Part shown: positions 19,301 through 31,619 of the stretch, piece after piece | Layout of the letters: each line of letters starts with the position of its first letter | How positions within the stretch are numbered: position 1 is the stretch's first letter | Assembly: GCA_024220505.1 (NCBI GenBank) | Contig: JAKZZE010000020.1 | Span: 372,001-436,000, forward strand | Reading direction: 5' to 3' | Length of the DNA: 64,000 bases | Origin: Rhizopus arrhizus | Taxonomy: Eukaryota; Mucoromycota; Mucoromycetes; Mucorales; Rhizopodaceae | Translations under genes and position numbers: made by a program | Notes under the pieces: model-generated | Told to the model about the DNA's origin: nothing | Database searches by the model: none | The model's input: the letters and a program-made list of their open reading frames with translations, nothing else

Positions 19301-20971
19301 TCATTCTTCATTATCATCATCACCAAATGGATTGCTCTCTTTTGATATTCGTTGTTTTCCTTTCCCTTTATAGTCCATCTTTATGCCTTGCTTTTCAAGT
19401 GCATTCATCATTCTGAGAATATTTGCTTGATTTTGCATACTCAACTCCATAAGTGTGTGCAACTTGTTTAGTATATCATCTTCCCCATTTTTTGGTAAAA
19501 TACCAAATGTATTAATGTTATCTACTGACACTATTTAAGCTCTAGATTAATCACTTTTTCTTTTTTTTTTCCTTTTTTCTCTTTCTTTACTTGAGGGACG
19601 ATTGTCTTGTAGATCAGATGTACTGTTGCTATTTACAAATTGTCTTTGTCTCATACTCTCCCAAACAATTGTAAAATTTCTTCCAACAATAATTGACGGT
19701 AGTGCAATGAGCTAATCGAATATGACATTAGATTATTGTCATTATAAAAGAAGTTGTACTTTACCAATACACCAAACATCATTGCAGGGAAAGTAATCAA
19801 TTTGCCAATGAAAGTAGTTGGTACCATATCACCTAATAAGGAATCAGGAAAAACAATTAAGCGAAAAAGGAGAGAAAAAAATAAAATGTCTCACCATAAC
19901 CGGTTGTTGTGATTGTCACTAGCACAAACCAAAAAGCAGCAGGAATACTGTCAAATGAGCTACGACAAAAGTATAAGCTTTTTTCCTTGGTGGATAAATG
20001 ATCAGTGTGTGTACCTTGGTACTCCATCTGAGACTACAAATGTCTCCAAAGTTTCATCCCAGATACCGCGTTCAGCAAAATAGAGTAAGGTTGAAAACAA
20101 GACAACACAAGTGACAGTGAAAAAGAAGAGTGCAGATAGCGCATCCCCTGATCGTCTAAAGGCCATCATCATGACTTCTATTGTCATTACGATTGTATTT
20201 GAATATTTATAAGATTTGAACAAACGTAATAATCTGAATAATCGCAGGATAGTAAATCTAAATTCATAAGTCTAACCTATACATTAGCTGTATTGTAATT
20301 ATATTTTTGTGTGTAACAGCTTACTGTATCGTGTTTTGCTATCACTTCAATGTAGAATGGAATAATAGATATAAAGTCAATAATAGAAAGTGGTGCTAAC
20401 TTATATGTTAGTCTCGAATATCTTTACGCCCCTCCTCTTCTTACACAAGAAAAACCTCTTTAGCATTCGTAGTGAATCTGAATGAGCAAACATTCTCAAC
20501 AGATATTCTAAAGTAAATAAAGCAACCATAGCAGACTCAAGTTGAAACCTATATAACATCATGTTTAATTCCACCGCTCGTTCTATTTAATTGTTTTCTT
20601 TACCAAACACGATTGCTCTTTGCTGACCGAAAAGCAGGTATTGTTTCTATGGTTGTTGTTACTGCACTAAAAACAATCAACAAGGAAACAAATACATTGG
20701 TCCAAAAAGCACTGTGGCTACTTGAAGGTTCTTCCAGCAACAAATATAACTTTTTTTTCAAATCGTTTTTGATTTCGGGCATGGATGGTTCAGCATCAAT
20801 AGGATGGTTATTAACAAGATTGGCCACAGAAGTCCAGCCTTCTTCAGCCATACGTCCTAATTGGCGATAAAGAGGTGGTGCATTCTGACCGGGTTCACTC
20901 ATTTCAATTGTTTCTGCATGGAGTGGCTCTGTTTCTTCCTCATCGCCTTTATGTGTTGAGAAAAAACTCAT
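19301..20971 (-). CDS. Voltage-gated potassium channel (Kv-type, six TM)
   Basis: The gene encodes a plasma-membrane-type K+ channel subunit. From ATG 20971 the hydrophilic N-terminus (MSFFSTHKGDEEETEPLHAE) precedes S1 (NVFVSLLIVFSAVTTTIETI), S2 (ESAMVALFTLEYLLRMF) and S3 (LSIIDFISIIPFYIEVIA). S4 has basic residues at every third position (ILRLFRLLRLFKSYK), and S5 is ALFFFTVTCVVLFSTLLYFA. The pore helix and filter are FWFVLVTITTTGYG, and S6 is FGVLLIALPSIIVG. The C-terminal tail is short, with a helical segment (LNKLHTLMELSMQNQ) ending DDDNEE. No T1 tetramerisation domain is apparent. Several short GT-AG introns interrupt the gene. The start codon lies only 43 bp after the stop of the DnaJ gene on the same strand. 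Confidence 0.88.
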
Positions 20972-21014
20972 AAAAAAAAAGATAAAAAAAAAAAAGAAAC
21001 AAAAAAATTTATTT

Positions 21015-22786
21015 CTAAAAGTGGAATGAAAATCCCCCAGAAGAGCCGAACGGGAAACCGTTACCACCCCCAAAGTGTGCAAATGGATGATCTCCTCCGC
21101 CGTGAAAGTTAAATGGGTTGTGTTGCTGCTGTGAACCAGCTTCAGGATCATAAGGATCAAATCCATTATCAAATTGTTCCTTTTTCTCTATTTATTTTAT
21201 TAGTTGTTTGCTTCTTGGTTATATTTAGTGCTATTTACCTGGATCACTTAGCACTTCATAAGCCTGATTGATCTCAGCCATTTTATTTTCTACCTGAGTT
21301 TTGTCAAGATCTCCGCTGTATTTATCTGGATGCCATTCTTGAGCTTTTTTACGATAGGCTTTCTTAATAGCTCTTGGATCAGCATCTCTTGACACATCCA
21401 ATATTTTATAGTAATCTCTCTTTTTGCTTTGCCTTAATAGTTGTTGTGCTTTGTGTAATAATTGTCTAATTCTATGATCCTGCTGTCCAGTTGCTTCATA
21501 TGCTTTTTCTAAATCATGTACAGCGCCCTCAAAGTCATTGTTATTCAGTTTATTTTCTCCCATGCTGGCTAGTGCGTCTGAGTTATTTGGGTCTATTTTA
21601 AGTGTGGCTGAACACCAAGTGTTGACTCGGTCAGTATCTTTTTGTTGAGCTGCCAATTGACAAGCTAATTCAAAGCAGGTCAAGTGCAATTTCTTTGGTA
21701 ATCTTCCTTTTACTTTCATATCTGTCTCTAATGCATCAAAGGGCTCATCGAGTTCAGATACAAGACCTTTTTTAGCAACGGTACCAACAAGTGTATTAAA
21801 GGCAGTAGCAAATCGCTGCTGTTGCTTAGAATCCATGACCTTTTGAAGATCCTTTTGAAATCGCTTCATTTGACGGAAAAGAGTTTTGCACTGTTTTTGT
21901 TCTGGATCATAGTGTAAGCATTGCTTGACTTGAGCGAGTGCTCTATCAGGTTCGTAAAGTGAATAAAAATTGAGTTTAGCCAACTGCATAATAAGTGTTT
22001 GATCGGATGGATTAAGATGACTGACCCGACTACATGAGAATGTAAGTTATCATATCCTTTTTGTTATTTTTAAAGCTCACTTACGTCAAATCATTTACAG
22101 CTTCTTCAATTTCACCTTTGCCAAGATGACACTGAGCACGCAACGTTCTCCACTGAGGTCTCTGCGGTGAAATCTTGATGACACGAGAAATATGTTGAAT
22201 GCACTGTTCATAATTTTGATTGGAAAACGAATCTTGAGCCAAAGTGCTCGATTTTTCTGCTTCTCCAATAGAAGATAACTTTATATTGAAAGTATTAATT
22301 TTTTATACTTTTTTGTTTTTTGTTTTCTTACCAATAATTTGCTCATTTCATCCTGAGGATAGCTTTCTAAATCTTGCTTTGCCAAGGAATACTCACCATC
22401 GGCTACATAGAGTTTTGCTCTTTGTAATAGTGCTTGATGGAATCCAGGTTTTAAGCTTAAGATTTTACTAAAATCATCAATAGCCGAATTGGTTTTTCCA
22501 AGAGATAAGTAAGCTGTGGCTCTCTTGTAATAAGATAAATAATCTGAAGGATCTTGCTCTATTATCAGCGTAGCCTAGTTAGTATAAAGGAGCAATTGGG
22601 TGTATATAATGTTGTCTTACGAATAGCTGTATCATAGCTCAAGATAGCATCATTGAATTTTCCACTTGATAAATATTGGTTGCCCTCTTCAAGATAAAAC
22701 TTTGCATCCTTTTCAAAAGCTGTAACTTGGTGGTTGATAAAGAACGGTAAGACAAAAGCAAATAATAAACGTTTGGAAGACCTCAT
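21015..22786 (-). CDS. ER-lumenal TPR/DnaJ co-chaperone (DNAJC3/P58IPK type)
   Basis: This protein delivers misfolded clients to BiP in the ER. The N-terminus [20 protein letters not shown] is a signal peptide. TPR repeats follow, such as [40 protein letters not shown] and [20 protein letters not shown]. The J domain near the C-terminus has [20 protein letters not shown] and the catalytic HPD in [10 protein letters not shown]. The tail is Gly/Phe/His-rich ([20 protein letters not shown]) and ends GGFSFHF. This order matches DNAJC3, and no KDEL-like retention signal ends the protein. The first intron uses the acceptor before 22558, which restores the TPR frame ([14 protein letters not shown]). 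Confidence 0.92.
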
Positions 22787-23665
22787 TATTATGGTGGAAT
22801 AAAGAAAAAAAAAGCAACTGTTGTCTTTTGTAGCATTTAATATAACTGAAAATAATGAACGGGGATTAAAATAAATTCATATCTTTTCATCCAGTCACAG
22901 TTCACCACCTGTTTACTTTATGCCCTAACCATTCCTTTTTTTGTAAAAAAAACGCACTGTTGGATTTTCGGACTAAACTTGTGTACCGCTACTACAAATG
23001 ACCCCTAATATTACTTCAATTTCAAGAGCGCTGCTTTTCAAAAATTAATAAATCATTCAAAAACATTGATTTTGCACTAAAGATAAAACATAACCATCAT
23101 AATTTTATATATATTTGCTTTATAGCTTCAAAAAATATTATTATATATGAGAAACAGAAGCTTGTTTTTTACGTTAAAGGTAAGCATACTAAAGAAATAA
23201 AAATGACTGATGTTTAAAAAGAAAAGCTCCGATGTGGACTTTGAATTCCTTTTTTTTGCTGTTAATTTCTTGGACGAAATCTCATGTCAATGTACATAAA
23301 AATGAATCAGTAAAGCTATGTAACTATCAAATTTTTTAATATAAACTTACACTTATGATTTGATCACCCACACCGCCAAAATCTGTTTCACCATAGACGC
23401 TACTAAGTTAGATCTTTAAAAGCCTTGTTTTTTTTTTATTTGTTGGAGCTGCTCCAAGACCAGTCAGTTGAGCTATTCTCTTCAGAAAATGCTCTTTTGA
23501 ATGGTATAGCTGTACATAGGTTGGAAATAAATTTAAAAGCGTATTGGACATATTAACTATTTATTAGATGAACCTTCATGGGTCTTATCACAATAAACAT
23601 TGATATTAGGTCCTGTAAATGCAGTCCCATAATTATTATTAATTTTCAAGGTACCGTTGTTGGTG

Positions 23666-23708
<43 letters not shown>

Positions 23709-23832
23709 TAAACATTGACTTGATACTCTTTTATATGTTGTCTAAGAATTAATTTATATCAAACAAAATTATTGTATGTTGTTCCTAACACAATCCTGGT
23801 TGCCTTCGCTTCGGACTCCAAAATGGTATTGT
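22787..23832. other. Intergenic; poly-T tract, no gene seen
   Basis: AT-rich spacer beginning with the DNAJC3-type gene's promoter. It contains a 34-bp T run at 23674-23707. No coding sequence or RNA gene was recognised. Confidence 0.5.
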
Positions 23833-23870
23833 TTGGAATTCCTTAAACAACCATCTATTGCAGCAGCCAT
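23833..23870 (-). repeat. Dispersed repeat M, copy B (minus strand)
   Basis: On the minus strand, ATGGCTGCTGCAATAGATGG and then TTGTTTAAGGAATTCCAA match repeat copies A (17858) and C (24337). The frame reads MAAAIDGCL. Confidence 0.65.
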
Positions 23871-23965
23871 GTTTTTTTGATTTATCAATTGCAGATATAT
23901 GCTTTTACTGACAACAATATTTAAAATGATGTCCTCTTCATCTATCAACATCTTTCAGTACTTTC

Positions 23966-24346
23966 TTGTTCAAAGAAGCGTTCTTAAATATGCTAATGAA
24001 CATTTGGGCAATATCCAGACGAAATGAAATTTGTCGCTTGGTTTACCAGTGTTGTTACTTCATGCCAGTTGAATCAAGCACCAGAGCTCATGTTAATAAG
24101 AGACATGCTAATGCTATTTTCCATATGTCTAAAGAGGCATTGAAAGCTTGTTTGTTGCCAAAGGAGACGTGTTACTTCATATCTGAGCACGGTAAAGCAA
24201 AAACGGTAAAGAAAGGAGCAACTAACATGGCAGTATCAGAAGGCCTACCTTCTGGTGAAGCATCTGAATCAAATGAAGCAACTACTAAAAAAAAAAAAAG
24301 GAGAGAAACAAAGAAGCCTTCCATTAAGTCTTTCTTAAGTTGTTAA
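23966..24346 (+). pseudogene. Unidentified ORF fragment, probably transposon-derived
   Basis: A 126-codon frame contains VESSTRAHVNKRHANAIFHM and SKEALKACLLPKETCYFISE, then a Gly/Ser/Glu-rich linker and a basic tail KKKKRRETKKPSIKSFLSC. Its stop codon falls within repeat M copy C, whose counterpart at 17858 has the same CxTAA context without the ORF. The 3' end of this ORF is therefore part of a dispersed repeat. I do not recognise the protein. The upstream part is not open, so it is likely a truncated copy. Confidence 0.35.
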
Positions 24347-24390
24347 AAGGTTGTGACTGCTGCAATAGATAATTATTCAAAGAGATTCCA
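24337..24390 (+). repeat. Dispersed repeat M, copy C
   Basis: AAGTTGTTAAAAGGTTGTGA followed by CTGCTGCAATAGAT, matching copy A across about 50 bp, including AAAGAGATTC. Confidence 0.72.
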
Positions 24391-25069
24391 ATTGAGAGTG
24401 GAAATATTGTAGATTTCATTTGTTTCCTTTTTGAAAATGAAGTGCATTTTCACCAAAATTGTTGTGCCACTTTCTTTTTTTTTATTTTTTCGCTTGTTGA
24501 AATCGTAGATCTTAAAATGCCACCACTATTTATTTTTTTTTTACTCTGGTGTCTTTCAATCGATAATAATTAACAAGTTTTTTTGATGACAATTTAGTGC
24601 AATCCCTCTACATTAGATACTCTTGCAAACATTCAGTACTATAATAACATACTGAATAGCAGTAAGCACCATGAAATCACCAAAGTTAGAAGGAACACTC
24701 TACATACCCAAAGCTGGAATGCGTGTAGCTACTCTTTTGCATACTGTCAAGATGCCATTGATGATCGTCAAGTCAATAGAAAAGTGTTACAAAGAGACTG
24801 ACTAGAAAAGAGCACGGGAAGAGTAGAGATATGTTTTATGATGTGCCACAATTATAATTCTTTTAAACAAGCCCATTTGTATTGAGTAGACATATTCTAG
24901 TGTGAATGGAAGAGATTCAAATGGGGTAGCTTCCAATGACCACAAAGGGATGATTCACTAAACGAGTGACGTGAATTGAACGTGTAGATTGAAAATGAAG
25001 CAAGATGATTGGTATGGATAACGGTACGAGTAAATTAAAAAAAAATCGAAGGATAGATACATTTTATTA
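24391..25069. other. Intergenic; no gene seen
   Basis: AT-rich 3' flank of the SH3-RA gene. A short frame near 24671 (MKSPKLEGTLYIPKAGM) is too small and unsupported to call. Confidence 0.45.
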
Positions 25070-25808
25070 TTAAAAGACAATATGAGCAGCTACTATTCTT
25101 TGTAATTCATCATCATCCAATGATTCCGGCTTCACTTCCTCCTCCTCTTCTTCAGAAACAGACGGAATCTCTTCTGCTTTTCCACTCAGGATACGTCTGG
25201 CCATGGACATGGCCAACTCTTTTTTTTGTTCATCCACTGGTTCCGATGGATGTTCGGGTTGAGGTTGTTCATGCTGTTGTTGAGGTTGCTGGGGTAGTGG
25301 AGTCAAAGGTGGAGATAAAGGTTGTTGCTTTTCTTCCACAGTGACCTCACTCGCCTCTTGTTCACGAGGCTTGGTTTTCTTGTCTTTGGGTCGAACGGCA
25401 AATGAGCTCTGAGGTCGATTCCACGGATGAAACTCATAGCCACCTTCTTCTTCCCATTTCGTGTCCTCTCTTGTCTTTAAGAAATCAACACCGTGAGCGA
25501 CGAGGAGATAGAGATCATCCAAATCTTGCTGCTGCTGCTGCTGCTGCTGCTGTTGACCGTGATGATGAGTATGATTAGAATGAATAGAAGATGTAGCGGT
25601 ATGTTGATGGATATGCTGTTGAGGTTGAACAGATGAATTTTGTGATACAAGAGATACTTTACTTGTTGATATATTAGAACTATGAGATGATGTGGTATTA
25701 TTTGTTTCTTCTTCTTTATTATATTGTGTTTGAGCATCAGAATACTTTTCTTCTTCTTCTTCTTCCTCTTCTTCTTGCCTTCCTTCTTCCTTATTTTCCT
25801 TCTCCTCT

Positions 25809-25840
<32 letters not shown>

Positions 25841-28003
25841 CTCCTCTTCCTCCACCTCCTTTTCTTTGTTCTCCTGAGCCCCTTTTTCTTGCTCTTCCTG
25901 TGGTGTGGTATCTTCATGGGTGGAGGAAGTAACTAAGGATACGGTGGAGACCTGTTTTGTGTTCATCACAGGATCTGCCGATAAAGGTGAATTGACGACT
26001 TCGAATCGACTGGCAGTATTGTCATGAGAACCTTGTCTTGATTTCGGTGTAAATGGAGCAGAGTGAGGGACTATATCTGACTGAGAGGTCACGACAGACA
26101 ATTGCTTTTTTGTATTATGGGTTGAATTAGCAGAAGAACCCCAGCCGACGAGTCTCTTGAGTTGTTGTTTTAAACTTTCTTTTCTCTTTTCTGGAATGGG
26201 TGTATTTGAATTAGATCTTGACATATGAATAGGTTCCATAAAAGAAGAATCGGGTTCGGGAGCAGAGGAACGTCTAGTGAAGTGAAATAAAGAAGAAGAA
26301 GAATGGATTGTTTGCTGTTGTGTATTTATACCCCTTTCATCAGAACGTGTTTTATCACCTTTAGGGGCAGAGTCCATAAGGATATCAAGAATACTCGGTC
26401 TTCTGTTCTCTTGTACAAAATGATATTTACGCTGCTTTCCTGATTTACGCAAGATGAACAACAATTCACTTGTGATTGTATTACTTGATAGATTTAATAG
26501 TACATTAGACATCACTTCCTTTGAATCCAATTCAATTTCTATATTTAATTGTTTACTCCTAAGTTATATAAACCTTCTCCTTTTATAAACCCTTATTATT
26601 ACCTTTACCATGATGACTTTTTACAGATAATTTATATTTCTTGAGCTGCTTTGTCAGATTTTCATCTGGTACGTGAAATTTCTCCAAGGCGAGCTGGATC
26701 ACTTGTCCGATCGTGGATTCTTGTTTTACTGCAATCACTTTATCCATACGATCCATTTCATGAGGCTTCTTTTGCTTGTGTGTGTCTGGGTAGAGTGATA
26801 CTTTGATATACACCAAGTTCTCATGAGCGCGCTTGATGCGTCTGTGTAAATAGAATCGAATGACCGAGTCTTCGTCATGGTTGGTTTGCTCATAGTTACT
26901 AAAGCTACTCGAACGTGGTCTCTTGCCAGGAGATCCGGATGAACTCACGGATTGTTGAGAGATGCGTCGGTAATTTGAAAGTGAAGGCATGGGTGTCGTA
27001 AGTGAATCGGTCAAGGTTTTGAAGATGGAAAGCGGCTTGTCTTGAGCCGAGAGAATGTATTCATCCCCATCGAGACCTTGGACGGCTACATAATACTCGA
27101 TTGTCTTTGAATTATCATGCTCCTCTTGAACACCAAACCGATGAACAGCAAGCTTGACAAGTTCATCTGTGGCTGTTTGATAAGTGATGGAAAACGTATG
27201 AAAGAGAGGTCCTTGGCCAATGTTGCCTGCAAACACTCGAAGGTCATGTAGAGAAACATCGATTTCTTCTTGTGGCTGCATTTCAAGAGGGATTTCGACT
27301 TTTTCTTGTTCTGCCTGCTCAATAACAAACGAATTGTTATCCTCTTTGGCATCATCCTCATCATCATACATTTTCATCTCGCTGTATTGTGTACTGTCTT
27401 GCTTATGATGTGTTGCTGTCATCGCCACTTCTTGTTCTTGCTCCATTTCTCGTTCTTGTTCTACACAACCATCATTTTCATCACCCTCATCCTCTTCTTC
27501 TTCAGACTCTACTTCATAATGAAACACTTTATGTTCATCTCCAATCGTGACACGTCGAGCATTCAATTCTAAAGGATGCATGATAGACAAGGGTGTTACA
27601 TCATGGAGTGAAGGAGAAGTGATTTCTACATTTCGATGTTTATTCAATCGAGCCAATCGTTCATACGGTGTCTATCAATGTCAGTGAATATCGAATGACA
27701 CGATGCGTTGAATCTATTTACCTCAATATTCTCTGCGGGGATATATCCTACTTCTCTCGTCTTGATCACTTCCACTAGCCACCAATAGATATTTGTATCT
27801 TCCATCAAGATCAAAGCATCTCCCTTAACAACCGATGCCTGTCCTTCCACAGTTGCAACAAAAGTATGAAGCGCGTAAACAAGATCAAAATTGATATTTT
27901 CATCAGGGATACTAGGTGAAGAAGACATGGAGGATGCGTCCTCTTCTTCTTCTGATGTATATTCTTCATCAATTTCTTCTAAACGATCTGAATACATTGA
28001 CAT
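25070..28003 (-). CDS. SH3 and Ras-association-like domain protein (Bud14/Tea4-like polarity factor)
   Basis: Exons 28003-27722, 27671-26603 and 26538-25070 join to 939 residues. Near residue 45 an SH3 domain starts (FDLVYALHTFVATVEGQASV, NIYWWLVEVIKTREVGYIPA) and runs into ENIETPYERLARLNKHRNVE. That extension is typical of fungal Bud14/Tea4-type SH3 proteins, which link cell-end polarity to PP1 phosphatase. Two further segments look like ubiquitin-fold/RA domains (GPLFHTFSITYQTATDELVK; LVYIKVSLYPDTHKQKKPHE with IGQVIQLALEKFHVPDENL). The C-terminal third is low complexity: a pure Glu tract from a (GAA/GAG)n array (~25740-25880), polyQ from (CAG)n (~25530), and Ser/Pro stretches. The ATG at 28003 was chosen because the frame further upstream lacks an ATG. 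The orthology is by SH3 context only. Confidence 0.75.
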
Positions 28004-28286
28004 TAAGGGGGTGAATTTATTAGGGGAAGTGTGCTTCAAGGGGGGTGAAAAATAAAGAAGAGAAGAAAAATAGATAAAACTTTTTTTTTAGGATTTTTTT
28101 TTATTGAAAAAAAAAAGGAGAACAAGAAATGAAAGATAAATGAACACTTTAAAATAAGAAAAAATCCTTTTTTCTCTATCCCCTGAAAAGGGATTCTTTT
28201 TTTTTTAAAAAAAACACTTCATTTTACACATGTTTATGACAACTCCTTATTGCATCCTTCTTCTCCTTTTATTAGAACGCAGTAAG

Positions 28287-29723
28287 TTAAGTCTGAATGG
28301 TACCATAAGATTTACTCATATTCTTTGAGAGACGTCTTTCAGGATGATGATAATAAGTTCCCACATTATCTTCTTCTTCATCTGTCTGTCCAACATCTGG
28401 ATCCTCTTCGATAGGTGACGATAAAAGAGGTTGATTTTCTGATTGCTTAGGATCCATTTCTTCATCTCGGACAATACCACGAGTACGGAGGATGCTATCA
28501 GCCTTCATGGGTAGCCAAAGCTGTGGCAAAACACCAAGTAAAGCAGGATGACCATATTGTTTCATGCCTGTATTCAATATACCGTTCAATAGAGTCATCG
28601 GAGGCTCTCTAAAGTCAGTTGTTTCCCTAGGTTCAGCTACATAGTCATCCTCATCTAGCACAGTACGTCTCCTTCGGATTCGACTCAACTTGTCCGTGTT
28701 GTTATCCTGCTCTTGTTGTACACTCACTTCTTCCGAAGCCCTGCTTGGATCATCAGGATGACTTGCAACGGGTGCAGATGTTGTCACTGGTCCTAATTTC
28801 TCCGATAACAATTGAAGAGGTAAAAATTGTGTGCTCTTTTGATAAGCCTTATCCATCACGACCTTATAGACCACAGTCATGATCAAAAGAGGAACACACA
28901 GGGCAGATAGAGTGAATGATTTGTTCAAGGTAAATAAGCCTGCTGAAGTCAATTCGAATATAATCAAGGCAATAATGATGCGAGAGAATACCATTGGCCA
29001 CATTCTACCTGCGACTTCATAAGAATGGAAAAAGACTATAGAATGTTGAGTTTAGTTTTTACGTATAGAATTCATAATGAGTGACTACCATAAAGTAATT
29101 GATATTTGCATACAAGATAAGTCAGGGCAAAATAGATGACACCAAAGACCAAAATTAAGGGTGAAATGGTAGAATAGACCAAGACGACGACAAATATAAA
29201 GACAGGGATAGGATATCCCCATCCAAAATTATACATACGTGGTACATAGACTTCAGCAAAATCGCGTGGTGTTTTGCACAAGAACAGACAATAAAATTTT
29301 TGAACGAGAATAGGACCGATTTGAAGAAGCTGAATAGGGCAACTATAAAAAGAACTAAGTAACAAAAGCAGAATATATATAATATCTTACAGCATAATTC
29401 CTTGAAGCACTATATAATTAATATAAAAAGGAGCTACTTCAGGTAATTTGGAAGCAAATATATTCGCAATCTTGGTTGGATCTTCAAAAATATCCTTTTG
29501 TGATTTGAATAAAGTACTTGCGACAGTAATAAACAGTAATACATTAAAGAACAAGAAAAAGAATTGTCTGTTGGAAAAAAAAATAGGTTAGTTCAGTCGA
29601 TATATTCACTCTTTCTCTTATTTACTTTGCAAAACAAGATTCTTCGGATTCACTTCTTGTCGTAAATCCCTCAATGACACTTAAACCTATTCATTATATA
29701 ATGTTAACTATAAATCAATCATG

Positions 29724-29764
<41 letters not shown>

Positions 29765-31426
29765 ATTTTTACTGTTGAAAATAAGTGGAAGAACAGAGAA
29801 AAAGAGAACGACACCTAAAGTAGGCAAAAATCCAGCCACGATCTGATTCACAATCTTGTTTTTCTCTGCCAATTTCAGTAACCAGGGGAAGAAGGCTTTG
29901 AGTGATTTTGTAGAGGTCAAGGCAGATAGATAACTACAAGGGATGGTCCATGAAAAGACCAAGAATAAGAGAATAAACATCACCAGCGTTTTACGTATCC
30001 ATCTTTCTCTTGCATGCATCGCAATGTTTTCCCAAAGGACGTCTCTAGGTTCAGGTGCTAATTGAACACGCAGTTGAAATGGTGTAGAATCAATCAAGAC
30101 CTGTGATGCAACATACTACAAACAATTATTAACATTTTCTGACAACAGAGCTTTCTTACTGCACTGATCGTTTCTTCAAACGTAACAAAGCCAACACTCG
30201 TAGGCGAAAACCTGCCCTTCTTGCGTGCCTTGGTGACCAACTCATCCGCTTGATTAAATTTATCAGAGTAACAATCAATCGCATCCAACTTGGGTCCACA
30301 ACAAAACCCTTCCTTCAGCACCGGTCGATCATTTTTAGCCTTGATCGTACTCGGTCCATCATCTTCCGTCAGAAAAGTATCTGGATCATAGCGAGGATCA
30401 TGGCAGGGATTTCCAAGGTATTTCGCATAGGATGTTTCAAGCTGTCGAAGGTACTGGGCCCTTTCTTTGATGATCTCAAGTAATCGGTTGACGTGACGGA
30501 TGGTATGGACCGATTCGACCACACCGATACCCAGCTTTTCAAAATAGTCGGCTAGCTTCCGGTCGGACCTCAGATGGGGTGGAATTCCGGTCACGAGCAG
30601 TGTCCTGGATGAGATCGTCTTGGCCTTTCTCAAAAGAAATTCGCGTCGAATGTGAACATAGTCTCGATAGTTTAAAAAAGTAAAGTAAAATGTAGCAAAC
30701 ACAAAGAGATAAGTAAAGAAGAGATAAACCCAAAGATAAGACATGGAACGAGTGATGCTGGTGTCCAAAATGGAGAGAGTATGATTCGGATGTGTACCAT
30801 TAGCGATATCACCTCCCATTCTACTGATTGGGTATAAAACAACCGTTCCAAAGAATCCGCAAAATGCAAATAACTTGACACTCATCAATAAAAACTGTAA
30901 CATCTATAAAACAGGTCAAGCATTATTTTGGTACTGATGTCATCCGTGTTCCTATTTACCACAACAGCATCCAATCCAACCTTGTCCATAATGACAGCGT
31001 CTTCAGTTTTTAAAAGGGGTATAATCCAGCCGAAAAAGCTAGTGGGTAACTGTTTAGGCGCATGTCTAATAAAAAAGAGCATGAGTCAACGCATGTATTA
31101 TTCATCCACTCACTTTTTCATTCGAAGTCTTGGTGAATAAATATCACTCCACCTGTACACATAGGTCATCAGCATCTGTTTTATCTCCTTTCCTTTTCTT
31201 TTATCACATACCTAACACGTAAAAAACAAAATAATAAAAAGCAAAGAAATCCTACTGAAGTACATAAAACAAGTTGGGTTGTGAAACCAGTGGGTGATTT
31301 TGCTGTTTGTGCAGGCGATCCAGGTAAAGGTTCTTCTTCTTCTTCACATAAGAATTTGAATATACTAACACAAGGAAATCCTTTTGTATTCACTATCCCA
31401 CTGCTGGTTACTATTAGCTCTTCCAT
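28287..31426 (-). CDS. CSC1/OSCA/TMEM63-type hyperosmolality-gated calcium channel
   Basis: Members are mechanosensitive, Ca2+-permeable cation channels. The N-terminal helix TTQLVLCTSVGFLCFLLFCF leads to the family signature YSPRLRMKK ... FFGWIIPLLKTEDAVIMDKV and then GLDAVV. After two more helices comes the cytosolic domain (RTLLVTGIPPHLRSDRKLAD) with a Cys-rich segment (KEGFCCGPKLDAIDCYSDKF). The multi-helix RSN1_7TM-type core includes IVAGFLPTLGVVLFFSVLPL, SVIEGFTTRSESEESCFAKQ, QFFFLFFNVLLFITVASTLF and FGWGYPIPVFIFVVVLVYST. The hydrophilic C-terminus ends KSYGTIQT. Roughly nine exons are separated by short introns; one intron carries a 36-bp A/T homopolymer (29726-29761). The gene ends 283 bp upstream of the SH3-RA gene start. 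Confidence 0.9.
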
Positions 31427-31619
31427 GCTTTGTGTTGTAAAAAAAAAAAAAGAAAAGAGAAAAAAAAAAAAGCTCTTGTTTTTTTTTATGCTTGAGTTTT
31501 AACTTTTTTCGCATTTACTACATCAGGTAATTGTGTATTTAATTTTGATTGGCTGATGGAAAGCATAGGTGATGATAAAAAAAAAATTGGAAATAGTGAA
31601 AAAGGGGGGGAATTTTTAT

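Noticed and set aside
25687..25936. Leu/Phe/Pro-rich plus-strand ORFs over the Glu-repeat region
   Set aside because: They are the reverse reading of the (GAA/GAG)n coding repeat of the SH3-RA gene.
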